Source of the DNA: Candidatus Cloacimonas acidaminovorans str. Evry
GTDB lineage: Bacteria > Cloacimonadota > Cloacimonadia > Cloacimonadales > Cloacimonadaceae
Assembly: GCF_000146065.2 (NCBI RefSeq)
Contig: NC_020449.1
Location: 930,001 to 994,000 of the forward strand
Direction of reading: 5' to 3'
DNA: 64,000 nucleotides
Shown here: piece by piece, positions 1 to 10,259 of the stretch
Layout: every line of letters begins with the position of its first letter
How positions within the stretch are numbered: position 1 is the stretch's first letter
Position numbers and translations under genes: made by a program
Notes under the pieces: generated by a model
What the model saw: only the letters and a program-made list of their open reading frames with translations
Databases searched by the model: none
Told to the model about the DNA's origin: nothing

Positions 1-681
1 TAATCCGATATCGGCAAAGGCAACGGAAAATAAATCCTCCGGATCAATTCCCGCTTGTAAAATTTGATGGTATTCATTATAACGCATTACATTCATAACA
101 TCTATGCCGTCTTTCAGGAAGAGATTGATAGTGATATCCAAATCCACAATATCCATATTCAGTTTGTTCTGCTGTAAAAAAATCAAGGATAGCAAGCGGT
201 CATCCGTTTTCCACAGTCCAATCTTTTTTCCTTCAAAATCGGGTATGGAATTTATGCCGCGGGATTTTTTCCCCACCAGCATTAAAGAAGTGCGCTGAGT
301 AATTTGTGCCAGGTTTATTAAATTACCGTTTTCGGCATCCCTTTTTACCGCTGTTAATAACGACATCTGCACAATATCACTATAGCCCAGCTGCAAATTT
401 TCGTAGGGAGGATATTGTATTCCGCCAGGTTGGATAATTACATTTAAGCCCTTATTTTGATAAAAACCTTTCTTCTGTGCCATATAAACACCAGCAAATT
501 CGGCTTGAGCTGTCCAGACGGGACGGTAACGAATTGTAAACAGGGAGGACTTTTGGGCTGTATTTGCGGCTTCCGCTTCGGGAATTTCAGGTTGCACATT
601 TGTTTCTTGCTTACAACTTGTGAAAAAGAAAATGGCTATCATCAAAGCTATTAACAGATAGATTATTTGCCTGTTATTCAT
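1..681 (-). CDS. ABC transporter substrate-binding lipoprotein, SsuA/THI5 (NMT1)-like, truncated by window edge
   Basis: An open frame on the minus strand starts at 681 behind a strong ribosome site (GGAGGAAAGG) and runs off the left edge without a stop, giving at least 227 residues. The N-terminus is a short basic stretch, a hydrophobic segment and a lipobox FTSC with Cys23, so it should be an exported lipoprotein. After a short linker comes WTAQAEFAGVYMAQKKGFY followed by GLNVIIQPGG, the opening motif of NMT1/SsuA-type solute-binding proteins (thiamine pyrimidine precursor, aliphatic sulfonates, nitrate). The ligand cannot be told from this part. The rest of the gene, and any permease or ATPase partners, lie outside the window. 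Confidence 0.8.
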   Translation of the reverse strand, partial: MNNRQIIYLLIALMIAIFFFTSCKQETNVQPEIPEAEAANTAQKSSLFTIRYRPVWTAQAEFAGVYMAQKKGFYQNKGLNVIIQPGGIQYPPYENLQLGYSDIVQMSLLTAVKRDAENGNLINLAQITQRTSLMLVGKKSRGINSIPDFEGKKIGLWKTDDRLLSLIFLQQNKLNMDIVDLDITINLFLKDGIDVMNVMRYNEYHQILQAGIDPEDLFSVAFADIGL

Positions 682-1253
682 AAACTTACCTTTCCTCCGA
701 TGATTAGCAGAAAGACAATAAATCTCATTTTATGTAACCTCTTACTGTTCAGCTTATGACCCGAACTTTAATCCATCTCATACCTGATTTACTTATATCG
801 CTAATTACTATTTTTTGTCAATAAGAAACAAGCAGAAAAATTGATCTGATTTGTTGATTTATTTCCACTTCTCTCTTCCAACCTGATTTTTAGGCGTTCT
901 TACTCCTTCAGTTAATAACCAAGTAACAACCAAGTAACAACTCCGTAACGGAACTACGGAAGTGTTACGGAAGTGTTACGGAGTCGTTACTTAATCAACT
1001 ATGTACCAAGCAAATAACTATCAACATTCAACAGGCAAAAGAGTAAAGCAAAAATGAATGATAGAAGGAAGATAAATGGATGAATTGGATTCACCGAACT
1101 TTCAGCCACTGAAATTACAGAAAGAAAATAACAACACGCAGATTTCGCAGATAACGCAGTTTTTTATTTTATAATTATCCTGATATTGTAGTCCAGCTGA
1201 TCCAGTCACTCCAGTTATCTGCGTTCTATTTTATTTCTTTCCTTCTTCCTTCT
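682..1253. other. intergenic region with a long imperfect hairpin and dispersed repeats
   Basis: No convincing gene lies here. It holds a 16-bp inverted repeat (934-949 against 975-990, one mismatch) made of CGTAAC-type words, described separately, and at about 1136-1165 one copy of the short CGCAGAT/ACGCAG repeat that recurs across this window's intergenic spaces. Confidence 0.6.
934..990. repeat. inverted repeat rich in GTTACGG words
   Basis: GTAACAACTCCGTAAC at 934-949 is the reverse complement, with one mismatch, of GTTACGGAGTCGTTAC at 975-990. The 25-nt loop carries further GTTACGGAAGT copies. No T-run follows on either strand, so it does not look like a simple terminator. It could be a protein-binding cluster or a small mobile repeat. 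Confidence 0.6.
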
Positions 1254-2846
1254 TCATTTTTTTGCTGCGGCTTTAACGAATTCTCTAAATAGCGGATGCG
1301 GATTGATTGGTCTGCTTTTGAACTCCGGATGGAATTGAACTGCCACAAAGAAATCCAATTCAGTGTATTCTACAATTTCTACCAAAAGTCCATCCGGAGA
1401 TAAACCACTTATTTTAAGTCCTGCTTTTTGTATTACTTCACGATAGTCATTATTGAATTCATAGCGGTGTCTGTGTCTTTCACTGATAGTTTCTGTTTGA
1501 TAAATCTCAAATGCTTTACTGCCTTTTACTAAATTACATTGATAGGCACCCAAACGCATTGTCCCGCCAACTTTTTCCCGATGTAATTGATCTTCCCTCA
1601 AATGGATCACAGGATTGGGAGTAAATTCATCAAATTCAATGCTACTAGCACTCGCTAAATTAGCTAAATTTCTGGCACATTCAATTACGGCTATATGCAT
1701 TCCGAAACAGATACCCAAATAAGGAATATTATTTTCCCGGGCATATTTGGTAATAGCTATTTTGCCTTCAATACCTCTTACGCCAAAACCACCTGGAACA
1801 AGAATTCCTTGAACTCCTTTCAGTTCCTTAGCGATATCTTCTTCCTTAAAATTGCGTTCGCTATCTATCCAGATAATTTCTACCTTTTTTAGTAAAGCGG
1901 AACCGGCGTGTAAAAGTGCTTCTCTAATGCTTTTATAGGCATCCTGGTGTTGAATATATTTTCCGCAAACAGCAATTGTAACGGTCTCTTTGGCATTTTT
2001 GGTGTTTTCTAAAAACTGCAGCCAGTCCTGCATAATGATTGGTCGCTGTTCTAACTTAAAATGCTGACAGATAATTTCAGGTAAACCTGCTTTTTGAAAA
2101 TTGAGTGGAATTTCATAAACACAATCCACATCAATGGCATTGATTACATTTTCTCTTGGCACATTGGTAAAGAGGGCAATTTTGTTATAGATTTCTTCAG
2201 CAAAAGGTTTTTCACTGCGGCAAAGCAAAATATCCGGTTGAATTCCTATTTCCCGTAATTTATAAGCACTATGTTGTGAGGGCTTAGTTTTCAATTCTCC
2301 CGCCGATTTGATGTATGGAACATAAGTTAAAAGAATATACAGCGTGTTGTAATAACCCAGGTCTAAACGCAATTGACGCACTGCTTCCAAAAAAGGCAAA
2401 CTTTCAATATCACCAACCGTCCCTCCAATTTCTGTAATCACGATGTCATAATCATTTGCTAAACGCTGAATTCTACCCTTTATTTCGTTTGTGATATGCG
2501 GAATAACTTGCACTGTCTTGCCTAAATATACACCTTTGCGTTCATTTTCTATCACACTTTCATATATCTGACCTGCAGAATTGCTGGAATATTTGGTTAA
2601 CGCTTCATCCACAAAACGCTCATAATGCCCCAAATCCAAATCCGTTTCTGCTCCATCATCCGTTACAAAAACCTCGCCATGCTGAAAAGGACTCATTGTT
2701 CCTGGGTCAACATTTAAGTAAGGATCAAACTTTTGGAGCACAACTTTATAGCCCATTGATTTTAACAAAAGACCAATGGAAGCGGTGGCAATGCCCTTCC
2801 CTAAAGAAGAAAGCACGCCACCCATTACAAATATATATTTTGCCAT
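1254..2846 (-). CDS. pyrG: CTP synthase
   Basis: Converts UTP to CTP using ATP and glutamine, the last step of pyrimidine nucleotide synthesis, in the cytoplasm. The 530-residue protein has the usual family length. The N-terminal amidoligase domain opens with MAKYIFVMGGVLSSLGKGIA and carries the nucleotide-binding loop at about residues 13-23. The C-terminal class I glutamine amidotransferase domain has its nucleophile in LGICFGMH (Cys380) and the His506/Glu508 pair in FHPEF. The family more often has LGICLGMQ, so FGMH is a mild variant. The stop lies close to dispersed repeats. The aminotransferase gene sits 12 bp upstream on the same strand, so the two are probably co-transcribed. Confidence 0.98.
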   Translation of the reverse strand: MAKYIFVMGGVLSSLGKGIATASIGLLLKSMGYKVVLQKFDPYLNVDPGTMSPFQHGEVFVTDDGAETDLDLGHYERFVDEALTKYSSNSAGQIYESVIENERKGVYLGKTVQVIPHITNEIKGRIQRLANDYDIVITEIGGTVGDIESLPFLEAVRQLRLDLGYYNTLYILLTYVPYIKSAGELKTKPSQHSAYKLREIGIQPDILLCRSEKPFAEEIYNKIALFTNVPRENVINAIDVDCVYEIPLNFQKAGLPEIICQHFKLEQRPIIMQDWLQFLENTKNAKETVTIAVCGKYIQHQDAYKSIREALLHAGSALLKKVEIIWIDSERNFKEEDIAKELKGVQGILVPGGFGVRGIEGKIAITKYARENNIPYLGICFGMHIAVIECARNLANLASASSIEFDEFTPNPVIHLREDQLHREKVGGTMRLGAYQCNLVKGSKAFEIYQTETISERHRHRYEFNNDYREVIQKAGLKISGLSPDGLLVEIVEYTELDFFVAVQFHPEFKSRPINPHPLFREFVKAAAKK

Positions 2847-2858
2847 TTAGCTTATCTC

Positions 2859-4103
2859 TTATAACATCTTTTTCACTTCGGCAAGGGATTCTCTAATTGC
2901 TTCCACCGTGTATGCCAAATCCTCATCCGTATGCCGATAACAAATATAGCCATGATGATAGGGCTGCATAAAAACATTGTGCCTAATTAACTGGGTATAA
3001 TATTCTGTCCGCAACTTTTTATAAAGCCCCGCCTCATCCTTTTTAAAGGTTATATAAGGCATCCAGGGAGCTCCGGTAAAATTAACAGGCACTCCTGATT
3101 CCTCCACTACTTTTTCTACTTCCGCTCCAAACTTTCTTCCTTTTGCGGCAACTACATCCAAAATACGGTCTCTTTCCAAAATTTCTATGGTTTTTATAGC
3201 TGCTACGATGCCATCGCTATTGGGGAAAAAGGTTGAGGACAGAAATACCTTATCTGCCAAGACCTGCATATATTCCTCTTTTCCTACTAAAGCTGCAATA
3301 GCATAACCATTTGCCATTGCTTTTCCGAAAGTGGATAAATCAGGTGTTACCCCAAATAATTTTTGCGCTCCTCCTAAACTGCAACGGAAACCACTGCGGA
3401 TTTCATCAAAAATTAACAAACAGTGATATTGATTTGCCAATTCACGCACTGCTTCCAGATAACCCGGTTTCGGCATTTGGACTTCCGCTCCATTAGGATG
3501 GCCAATAGGAGTAATAATTATTCCTGCCATATCATCTTTATTGGCTTCCAGAATTGCTTTTAGGGAATCCAAATCGTTGTAATGAAATTCATAAATATCT
3601 TCATACAACTTAGGAGGAATTCCACCTTTCACTTCTACGCACCAATCGTGCCAGCCATGATAACCGTAACGCGCTATTTTAGTTTTGCCTGTATAACCGC
3701 GCGCCACACGAATAGCAATAGTTGTAGCATCACTGCCTGTTTTTACTAAAGCAGCCATTTCACAACAGGGTATCAGTTCTCTCAGCTTTTTCACCAAAGT
3801 GTTTTGCATTTCCTGCGTTAGGGAAAAACAAAAACCCTTGTTCTTAATCTGATTGATAACAGCATCATCAATTTCATCTTCACGGTAACCAATAATAATA
3901 GGTCCGTAAGCACAAAGAAAGTCAATGTATTCGTTACCGTCCACATCAACAACTCTGCCGCCCTTTCCGTGATCAAAGAAAATGGGATATTCACCCGGAA
4001 CAAAATTGTAGGGCCTTCTTATCCCGGCAACGCCTCCGGGAACAAGTTGCTTTGCCTCTTCAAAAAGAGACATACTTCTGGCTAATTTCAATTTTTCTGC
4101 CAT
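2859..4103 (-). CDS. class III PLP aminotransferase, glutamate-1-semialdehyde aminomutase (HemL)-like
   Basis: A 414-residue fold-type I PLP enzyme. The phosphate-binding segment is KTGSDATTIAIRVARG (about 121-136), the cofactor Asp233 is in FDEIRSGFR, and the Schiff-base lysine is Lys261 in STFGKAMANG. The overall pattern, including YHGWHDW, resembles glutamate-1-semialdehyde 2,1-aminomutase, which makes 5-aminolevulinate for haem. No other tetrapyrrole genes are nearby, and GSAM-like aminotransferases also act on other substrates, so the substrate stays open. It lies 12 bp upstream of pyrG on the same strand. The 5' flank (4105-4155) carries GTTCAAAGTTCAAGG-type repeats. Confidence 0.85.
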   Translation of the reverse strand: MAEKLKLARSMSLFEEAKQLVPGGVAGIRRPYNFVPGEYPIFFDHGKGGRVVDVDGNEYIDFLCAYGPIIIGYREDEIDDAVINQIKNKGFCFSLTQEMQNTLVKKLRELIPCCEMAALVKTGSDATTIAIRVARGYTGKTKIARYGYHGWHDWCVEVKGGIPPKLYEDIYEFHYNDLDSLKAILEANKDDMAGIIITPIGHPNGAEVQMPKPGYLEAVRELANQYHCLLIFDEIRSGFRCSLGGAQKLFGVTPDLSTFGKAMANGYAIAALVGKEEYMQVLADKVFLSSTFFPNSDGIVAAIKTIEILERDRILDVVAAKGRKFGAEVEKVVEESGVPVNFTGAPWMPYITFKKDEAGLYKKLRTEYYTQLIRHNVFMQPYHHGYICYRHTDEDLAYTVEAIRESLAEVKKML

Positions 4104-4668
4104 TTTATATACTCCTTAGTTAAGTTCAAAGTTCAAGGTTCAAAGTTCAAAGTTAACCACGCAGATTTCGCAGATTTAAAAAGATAATAGGTCTGGGATG
4201 AACAGGATTAAAGGGATTTAAGGGATTTATAATTTAGAATGGGCTTTAACAAAATAACAAGACACATTCTACTTTTCCTTTTATTCCACACCAGTTCTAT
4301 CTTATTTATATATTTTTCATTGAACCTCTATTTCTCATTGTAAATTTCATTGAACCTCTATTTCTCATTGTAAATTTCATTGAACCTCTATTTCTCATTG
4401 TAAAAAATCTGCGTAATCAGCGTAATCAGCGTGCTATCATTCTACATTCTACATTCTACATTCTACATTCTACATTTTACATTTTTAATTCTCAATTATT
4501 CTCTTTTCCTCTTTTCTCTTTGTAAAAATCTGCGTAATCTGCGTAATCAGCGTGCTATCATTTTTAATTCTACATTCTACATTTTACATTTTTAATTCTC
4601 AATTATTCTCTTTTTCTCTTATCTCTTTAAAAAATCTGCGTAATCTGCGTAATCTGCGTGCTATCATT
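4104..4668. repeat. non-coding repeat-filled spacer (30-nt tandem repeat and dispersed motifs)
   Basis: A stack of short repeats without a credible gene. GTTCAAAGTTCAA copies lie at about 4120-4155. A stretch around 4180-4263 reappears inverted at about 14282-14366. A 30-nt unit containing TTCATTGAACCTCTATTTC is repeated three times at 4316-4404. There are runs of CATTCTACATT, and three copies of CTGCGTAATCxGCGTAATCxGCGT at about 4407-4435, 4530-4555 and 4636-4660. Short open frames here translate repeats and were not called. Confidence 0.75.
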
Positions 4669-5865
4669 CTACATTTCCCAGAGGGTCGCTATTCCCATTC
4701 CTCCTCCAATACACAACGCTGCCAACCCTTTCCTTACCTGTCTTCTTTTCATTTCGTGCAACAAAGTTACAATAATTCTTGTTCCACTTGCTCCAATGGG
4801 ATGACCCAAAGCAATAGCTCCACCATTCACATTCACAATCTCCGGATTCAATTTTCCGATTCCTTCCAGTTCCAAACCTTTCAGCACAGCTAAGGACTGC
4901 GCTGCAAATGCCTCATTCAATTCTGCCAATTCAATATCCTGCAAAGTCCAGCCCGCTTTTTGCAACACTTTTTTAATTGCCGGCACAGGACCGTAACCCA
5001 TTATAGCTGGATCTACCCCTGCCGAAGCGCTATTCACAAAAGTTGCCATCGGCTTCAAACCAAGTTCTTTCGCTTTTTCTGCACTCATTAAAATCAAAAA
5101 AGCTGAGCTGTCATTTATGCCACTTGCATTAGCTGCAGTCACCGTTCCGTCATTTTTAAAGGCAGGACGCAACTTGGCAATGGATTCCACTGTTACTCCC
5201 GCTCGGGGCATTTCATCTTTATCTACAATTATCGGCTCTCCCTTTCTTTGGGGAATGCTGAAAGGCACAATTTCGTCCTTAAATCTGCCCGCTTTTTGTG
5301 CCTCTTCAGTTCTATTCTGACTTTGGGCTGCAAAAGCATCCTGTTCTTCTCTGCTGATATGGTATTTTTCTGCTAAATTCTCTGCCGTAATACCCATATG
5401 ATAGTTATTGAAAATATCGCTAAGCCCATCCCGAATCATTAAATCCACCATTTCCTTATTACCCATTCGGGCTCCCCAACGCGCATCCGTTAAAGCATAA
5501 GGTATCTGACTCATATTTTCCGTTCCACCAGCTACAATAATATCTGCCTCTCCTGAACCAATCATCAGAGTGGCTAAAGAAACCGCTTTCATTCCTGAAC
5601 CGCAAACCTTATTTACAGTATAAGCAGGAACATTTTCCGGAATGCCACTGTGAATAGCTATCTGCCTGGCTACATTCTGCCCTAAACCCGCTCCACAAAC
5701 ATTGCCGATTATCACTTCATCAATTAGTTCCAGCTTTAATCTCGTCTCCTTCAACATTGACTGTAAAACAGTTACTCCTAAATGAATCGCGGAAATATCT
5801 TTGAAAACACCTCCGAAATTACCGATAGGACTACGCTTGGCACATACCACTACGACCTGTCTCAT
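4669..5865 (-). CDS. acetyl-CoA C-acetyltransferase (thiolase)
   Basis: A 398-residue thiolase, a normal length for biosynthetic or degradative acetoacetyl-CoA thiolases. The nucleophilic Cys88 is in [10 protein letters not shown], and the second active-site pair is His355 ([10 protein letters not shown]) and Cys385 (LCIGGGMG); their 30-residue spacing is typical. It condenses or cleaves acetyl-CoA and acetoacetyl-CoA in the cytoplasm. No partner genes (3-hydroxyacyl-CoA dehydrogenase, CoA transferase) sit beside it, so direction and pathway cannot be fixed. A ribosome site (GGAGAAACAAA) precedes the ATG at 5865. Confidence 0.95.
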   Translation of the reverse strand: MRQVVVVCAKRSPIGNFGGVFKDISAIHLGVTVLQSMLKETRLKLELIDEVIIGNVCGAGLGQNVARQIAIHSGIPENVPAYTVNKVCGSGMKAVSLATLMIGSGEADIIVAGGTENMSQIPYALTDARWGARMGNKEMVDLMIRDGLSDIFNNYHMGITAENLAEKYHISREEQDAFAAQSQNRTEEAQKAGRFKDEIVPFSIPQRKGEPIIVDKDEMPRAGVTVESIAKLRPAFKNDGTVTAANASGINDSSAFLILMSAEKAKELGLKPMATFVNSASAGVDPAIMGYGPVPAIKKVLQKAGWTLQDIELAELNEAFAAQSLAVLKGLELEGIGKLNPEIVNVNGGAIALGHPIGASGTRIIVTLLHEMKRRQVRKGLAALCIGGGMGIATLWEM

Positions 5866-6358
5866 TTTGTTTCTCCTGTGTTGTTAATTTTCTTATTACT
5901 ACATTGCAAAAAAAGTGCCCCTTTTCGTCAACAAAAATGATTTAGCACGCAGATTTCGCAGATTACGCAGATTTTATGATTTTCCAACATATAAAATCCT
6001 GCAGATCCACTCGATCCAGTTATCTGCGTTCTATTAACCGTCATTCTTTATTCTTCGGTTTTTTCTCTTTCCTCTTTCTTTGTGAAAATAAAAAAAATTT
6101 TAGGGGAGGTTGTGGAAAATTATCAACAGCTATATGAGGGTTAACATCTTTAGATTGAATATATTAGCAATTATGCCTAATCTATATCTCATAAATATAA
6201 AAAAAAATACCCCTGAGAGGGATTGACATAAATACCGAGATAAAAAATAAGGGAATGGTAAATCAATGAATATGTTTATTTGTTTCATAATTGTTTGATT
6301 TATTATTTTAAATCTTTATAAGCTGTTAAATGATTTATAATCCTTTTAAGGAGATGTT
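5866..6358. other. AT-rich intergenic region between divergent genes
   Basis: Holds one dispersed CGCAGATTTCGCAGATTACG repeat at about 5944-5970 and otherwise AT-rich sequence. At 6223-6228 is TTGACA, followed 17 nt later by AATAAG (6246-6251), a possible promoter for the genes to the right. No gene is seen. Confidence 0.5.
6223..6251 (+). promoter_or_regulatory. candidate sigma70-type promoter
   Basis: TTGACA at 6223-6228, a 17-bp spacer, then AATAAG at 6246-6251 (four of six to consensus). It points at the small ORF at 6359 and the secreted protein at 6560. The -10 match is moderate and unproven. Confidence 0.4.
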
Positions 6359-6508
6359 ATGCTAATTAGGTATGAGTTAAAGATTGAAACCGGATATTAT
6401 ACCGCTAAAATAGATGATTTAAACACCTATTCTTTACGCACAGAATTAACGGGAAACGATTATTTACATTTTAAGTGCAAAGGAAATGTATGTAGAAATG
6501 AATGCTAA
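6359..6508 (+). CDS. small hypothetical protein, 49 aa
   Basis: ATG at 6359 follows an almost ideal ribosome site (TTTTAAGGAGATGTT). The 49-codon frame starts MLIRYELKIETGYYTAKIDD and ends with a cysteine-containing tail (CKGNVCRNEC) before TAA. It has no signal peptide or membrane segment. I do not recognise a family. It sits about 50 bp ahead of the large secreted protein gene and could share its promoter. The good ribosome site is the main support; the length alone proves little. Confidence 0.4.
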   Translation: MLIRYELKIETGYYTAKIDDLNTYSLRTELTGNDYLHFKCKGNVCRNEC

Positions 6509-6559
6509 AGGACATAACTTAGACAATAAAAAAAAATATAAAATCAGGAGTAAACAAGG

Positions 6560-8350
6560 ATGAAGAAAATATTACTTCCTTTAATGCTAATTCTTATTAC
6601 ATCTTTCATTTTTGCAAGCACTATGCAAATTGGAAGTGGAACAAATATTCAAAGATATCCACTCGGTTCCTATTATGGATATGAAAGAAGCGCAGCCATA
6701 TATACGGATTCTGAATTAGGTTCTCAGAATATAAGAATAATCGCTCTTTCCTGGTATTCAACAACCGCAGTAACTGTTGATGTTCCAACCAAAATATATG
6801 TGAAGAAAACAACAGAAACTACTTTAACTAAAACTACTTGGGCAACTATGATTAATGGTGCAACCCTTGTTTATAATGCAACTCATAGTTCTACTTTAGC
6901 AAGTGGTTGGAACCAGTTTGACCTTAGCACTTCTTTTGATGTTCCTGATGGCTATGGATTAATAGTTATGGTAGAGCGCAATTATGGAGGCACTGGAAAT
7001 GGAACTTCTGCGGGTGCAGGAATACGCTATACAAATGTAAATAATACCCATGAATACTGGCAGGCTAATATTAATCCTCCTACCGGAAATGGAACTCGTA
7101 ACAAACAAAGACCTAATATTTTAATTCATTATATATTACCGCCACCCAATCCGGCGACTATTGTTAGTCCTGCCAATGGAGCAATTAATGTGGAACTTAC
7201 TCAAACTCTCAATTGGGCAAATGGGGGTGGAGCACCTTCAGGTTATAAACTCTCTTTTGGAACAGTAACTCCTTATACAACAATCTTAAATCAGGTAAAT
7301 TTGGGAACAGCTACAACTTATGACCCGGATTTGGTTTATAACACTCAATACTGGTGGCAAGTAATTCCCTATAATGAAGGTGGGGATGCAACTAATTGTC
7401 CTGTTTGGTATTTTACTACAAAACCCGACCCGGTAATCAGCTCTTTTCCTTATGCAGAGGGCTTTGAAGTTGGAAATACAAATAACACAGCTATTTATGG
7501 TTGGACTCAGGAAAGTGTGAGCGGTTCAAATGTATGGACCGCCAATAATTCCTTAACTGATTATAATCGTTCTCCCCGAACCGGTTCCTGGAATGCTTTC
7601 TTGCGTTGGGGCAATAGCCGATGGATGTTCAAACCAATTCAATTGCAAGCTGGAATTGCCTATAGAGCTATAGTTTATGCCAGACAGGATGGAGCAACTG
7701 CTTCTGATGCAAGTATCAAAATATGTTATGGTGCTTCAGCTTCTGCAGCTGGGATGACTAACGAAATTTTACCTTCAACAGGTATAGTAAATGGTGATTA
7801 TCAGCGTTTGGAAGGTACATTTACTCCCTCTTCCACAGGATTATATTATCTTGGAATTTTAGGAACTATAAATAATATTCCTTGGTATATCTCCATTGAT
7901 GATATAGCCATTGAAGAGGTTCCCCAAATTCCTGTTTGTTCGGTGAATCCTGAATTTTGGGATTTTGGAGAACTAATTATGGGTTTAACCTCCTCTAAGC
8001 AATTTACTATTACTAATACCGGTGGAGCTACTTTATATATAAATAATGTGTATACTACGAATAATTCCTATTCTATTGTCCAACAACCAGGCGATTGTGA
8101 ACTTTCTTTCAATGAATCTACTACTTTCACTGTTCTCTTTAATCCCTTGGAAGGGGGAATTCAAGCAGGAACTGTGGTTATATGTTATAATGGAGGAGAA
8201 AAAACAATTACTTTAACTGGAAGCTGTATAGATACTACTATCAATTCTTTTCCTTACACTCAGAGCTTTGAAAATGGAGGTGGAAACTGGATAGTTTCTG
8301 CAGGTGTGGGAGCAACCTATTATTGGGAATTAGTTCAAAATGATGCTGGA
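6560..8350 (+). pseudogene. 5' part of a large secreted multidomain surface protein, disrupted by an IS element
   Basis: Starts at 6560 behind CAGGAGTAAACAAGG with a clear signal peptide (basic start, then LLPLMLILITSFIFAS). The first 597 codons are native; after 8350 the frame enters IS sequence and stops at 8431. The part shows a beta-rich N-terminal domain, a fibronectin-like segment beginning near PPPNPATIVSPANGAINVEL, a choice-of-anchor-type beta-sandwich after SSFPYAEGFE, and an ASH/choice-of-anchor D-like stretch (FWDFGELIMG...FTITNTGG). The same order recurs in the 3' part, so the intact protein was built from repeated modules. Alone this fragment would be exported but lacks the C-terminal sorting tail. 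Confidence 0.85.
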
Positions 8351-10259
8351 GCTGTCTCACAACTAAAAAATTCTTTCCATAGGAAGGGGATAAAGATATT
8401 TTTGCCGGGTTTTGAATCGGAGATTTCATGAAAAACGGAGACTAAAGAGTAGTATTTCCCAAAAATTTATGGAGGAGATATATAGTTTCCTCCCAACTCG
8501 ATTCATAATCCGCTTTTTAGCAAGTTTCTAGCCTAATTTCCTCCTTTATGTTCCTGTCATTGTAGCCATTGAGGCATTATAGAATTTCTGGATGTTATGT
8601 CCAAGCAAGACCAGCAGCAACTGGTTTTTACATTTACTTAAGGATCTGACTGTAAAGCGACTAAATTTACTATTCCACTTAATAGAGGCAAACACCGCTT
8701 CCGGTTCAATACATCGTTTTTTCATCAGTTTCTTTCCTTCTTTCGATTGAAGGTTATGAACCGTTTCTTGCCTCAGAGGACTCAAATAAGGATCATAGAC
8801 CAAGTTTTTACCGCTCTTATTCTTATAGGGAATGCATTTCTGCACAAAGGGACAATCTTGGCAATCTTCACATCTATAACTCTTTACGGTTCTCTCCGGT
8901 CCATTAGCCCTAACCACTTCCTCATTATCTAAAGTCAATGTCTTACCATTAGGACAAACCCATTGATCCTTTGTTTCCTCATAGACGAAACCGGGTAATA
9001 AACTATCCCAGTAATCCCGTTTGTAATCCGGGGGCTTTAAGTAACTGACAATCTTCTTCTTATGGGTATAATCCAAATTTACTGAAATGCCATAAGCGGC
9101 ATCTCCTATTACCTGTTTGGGATAAGTACCCAAACTGGTATAATGAATATCCATTAGTGTAGTGTATTCTACTGCCTCCCGGGGTACATTATAGAGATGC
9201 ACGGCAGTGACAAATTGGTTAGAAGTACTGATTGAGGATACATATCCCGGAGCTAATAAACTGTCTTTCATCCGGATAAAAGTGGCATCATTATCCGTTT
9301 TGGAGGCACTGTTTCTATCTTTACCAATAATCTCAATTTGTTGATCGTATTTCTCTAGTTTGGGCACATCCAGTTTTTGTATCTTATTAAGCTCTGACAG
9401 TAAATGGTTGATATTTTTTATAGCAGGAGCGTTAGAAGGAAGGTGTGTTTTCAAAGTATCAACAGCTTTCTGCAGTTCTGATTGTGCCTTTTCCACTGCT
9501 TGAGCAATCTCTTCCGGCTCAGCCTCTTCTACATTGAGTTCATTTAAAAATTCTAACTGAGTACCAACTTCTCTTAAATCTTGATCTCCATATTGAAGCT
9601 GTTCCTCTTCATTCAATTTTTTGATCCGGCAAAACAAATTATCCACTCTTGTCTTAACCTGCTCCTGATATCTGAGAGCCGACTTTTTCCAGATATAGGA
9701 ATTCTTACCAGCATTAGCTCTCAAGGTCGTGCCATCGATAAAACAAGAATCCAATTCCAGATAACCTTTTTCCTCTGCCATTAAAACGACCTTACAAAAA
9801 ACCTCTGCCAATACATCCTTACATCTTGTCCAGGCAAAAGTATTGATCGTTCTGAAGTCCGGTTGCTGATCCCCTGTTAACCAAATAAAATTGATATTCT
9901 CCCTTACTGCTTTGGCAATCTTACGACAAGTGTAGATACCATTCATATAAGCATAAACAATGATCTTTAACATCATCTTGGGATTATATGCCGGACTGCC
10001 TTCGGGACTGTATTGAGCATGAAGCTTGGTTAAATCCATATTCTCAATCAGGTCATTAACAAAACGCACTAAATGATGCTCCGGAATTCTGGCATTGATG
10101 TCCAAACCGAAGATGTCTGTTTGCTCTTGATTATATTCTCTGTAACTCATTTCTGAACTCCTGATGTTTATGAGACCATATTCCAAGAGCATTCAATATT
10201 GTCAAGTAAAATCTTATATCTTTTTATTGATTTTTATCTTATTTTAGTTTCGGGACAGC
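8351..10259 (-). mobile_element. IS1182-family insertion sequence, about 1.9 kb
   Basis: The ends are imperfect inverted repeats: GCTGTCTCACAACTAAAA from 8351 and, read inward from 10259, GCTGTCCCGAAACTAAAA. It carries one transposase on the minus strand. The host gene resumes in frame only if the dinucleotide GC present at both ends is counted once, which suggests a 2-bp duplication; exact ends are uncertain by a few bases. The GCTGTC(T/C)C ends and 1.9-kb size suit IS1182. Confidence 0.85.
8546..10150 (-). CDS. IS1182-family transposase
   Basis: A DDE transposase of about 534 residues when started at the ATG at 10150, which has AGGAG twelve bases upstream; an upstream start at 10192 lacks such support. 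The N-terminal DUF772-type region (SPEGSPAYNPKMMLKIIVYA) precedes a catalytic core with Asp139 (CFIDGTTLRANA), Asp350 (VIGDAAYG) and Glu484 (EPEAVFASIK). Between the first two acidic residues is a charged, probably coiled-coil insert. A cysteine cluster (CEDCQDCPFVQKC) precedes the last catalytic residue, as in this family. The frame looks intact, so the element may still be active. Confidence 0.93.
   Translation of the reverse strand: MSYREYNQEQTDIFGLDINARIPEHHLVRFVNDLIENMDLTKLHAQYSPEGSPAYNPKMMLKIIVYAYMNGIYTCRKIAKAVRENINFIWLTGDQQPDFRTINTFAWTRCKDVLAEVFCKVVLMAEEKGYLELDSCFIDGTTLRANAGKNSYIWKKSALRYQEQVKTRVDNLFCRIKKLNEEEQLQYGDQDLREVGTQLEFLNELNVEEAEPEEIAQAVEKAQSELQKAVDTLKTHLPSNAPAIKNINHLLSELNKIQKLDVPKLEKYDQQIEIIGKDRNSASKTDNDATFIRMKDSLLAPGYVSSISTSNQFVTAVHLYNVPREAVEYTTLMDIHYTSLGTYPKQVIGDAAYGISVNLDYTHKKKIVSYLKPPDYKRDYWDSLLPGFVYEETKDQWVCPNGKTLTLDNEEVVRANGPERTVKSYRCEDCQDCPFVQKCIPYKNKSGKNLVYDPYLSPLRQETVHNLQSKEGKKLMKKRCIEPEAVFASIKWNSKFSRFTVRSLSKCKNQLLLVLLGHNIQKFYNASMATMTGT

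Noticed and set aside
4552-4893. 113-codon plus-strand frame
   Set aside because: It begins in intergenic repeats and then runs antisense to the thiolase gene.
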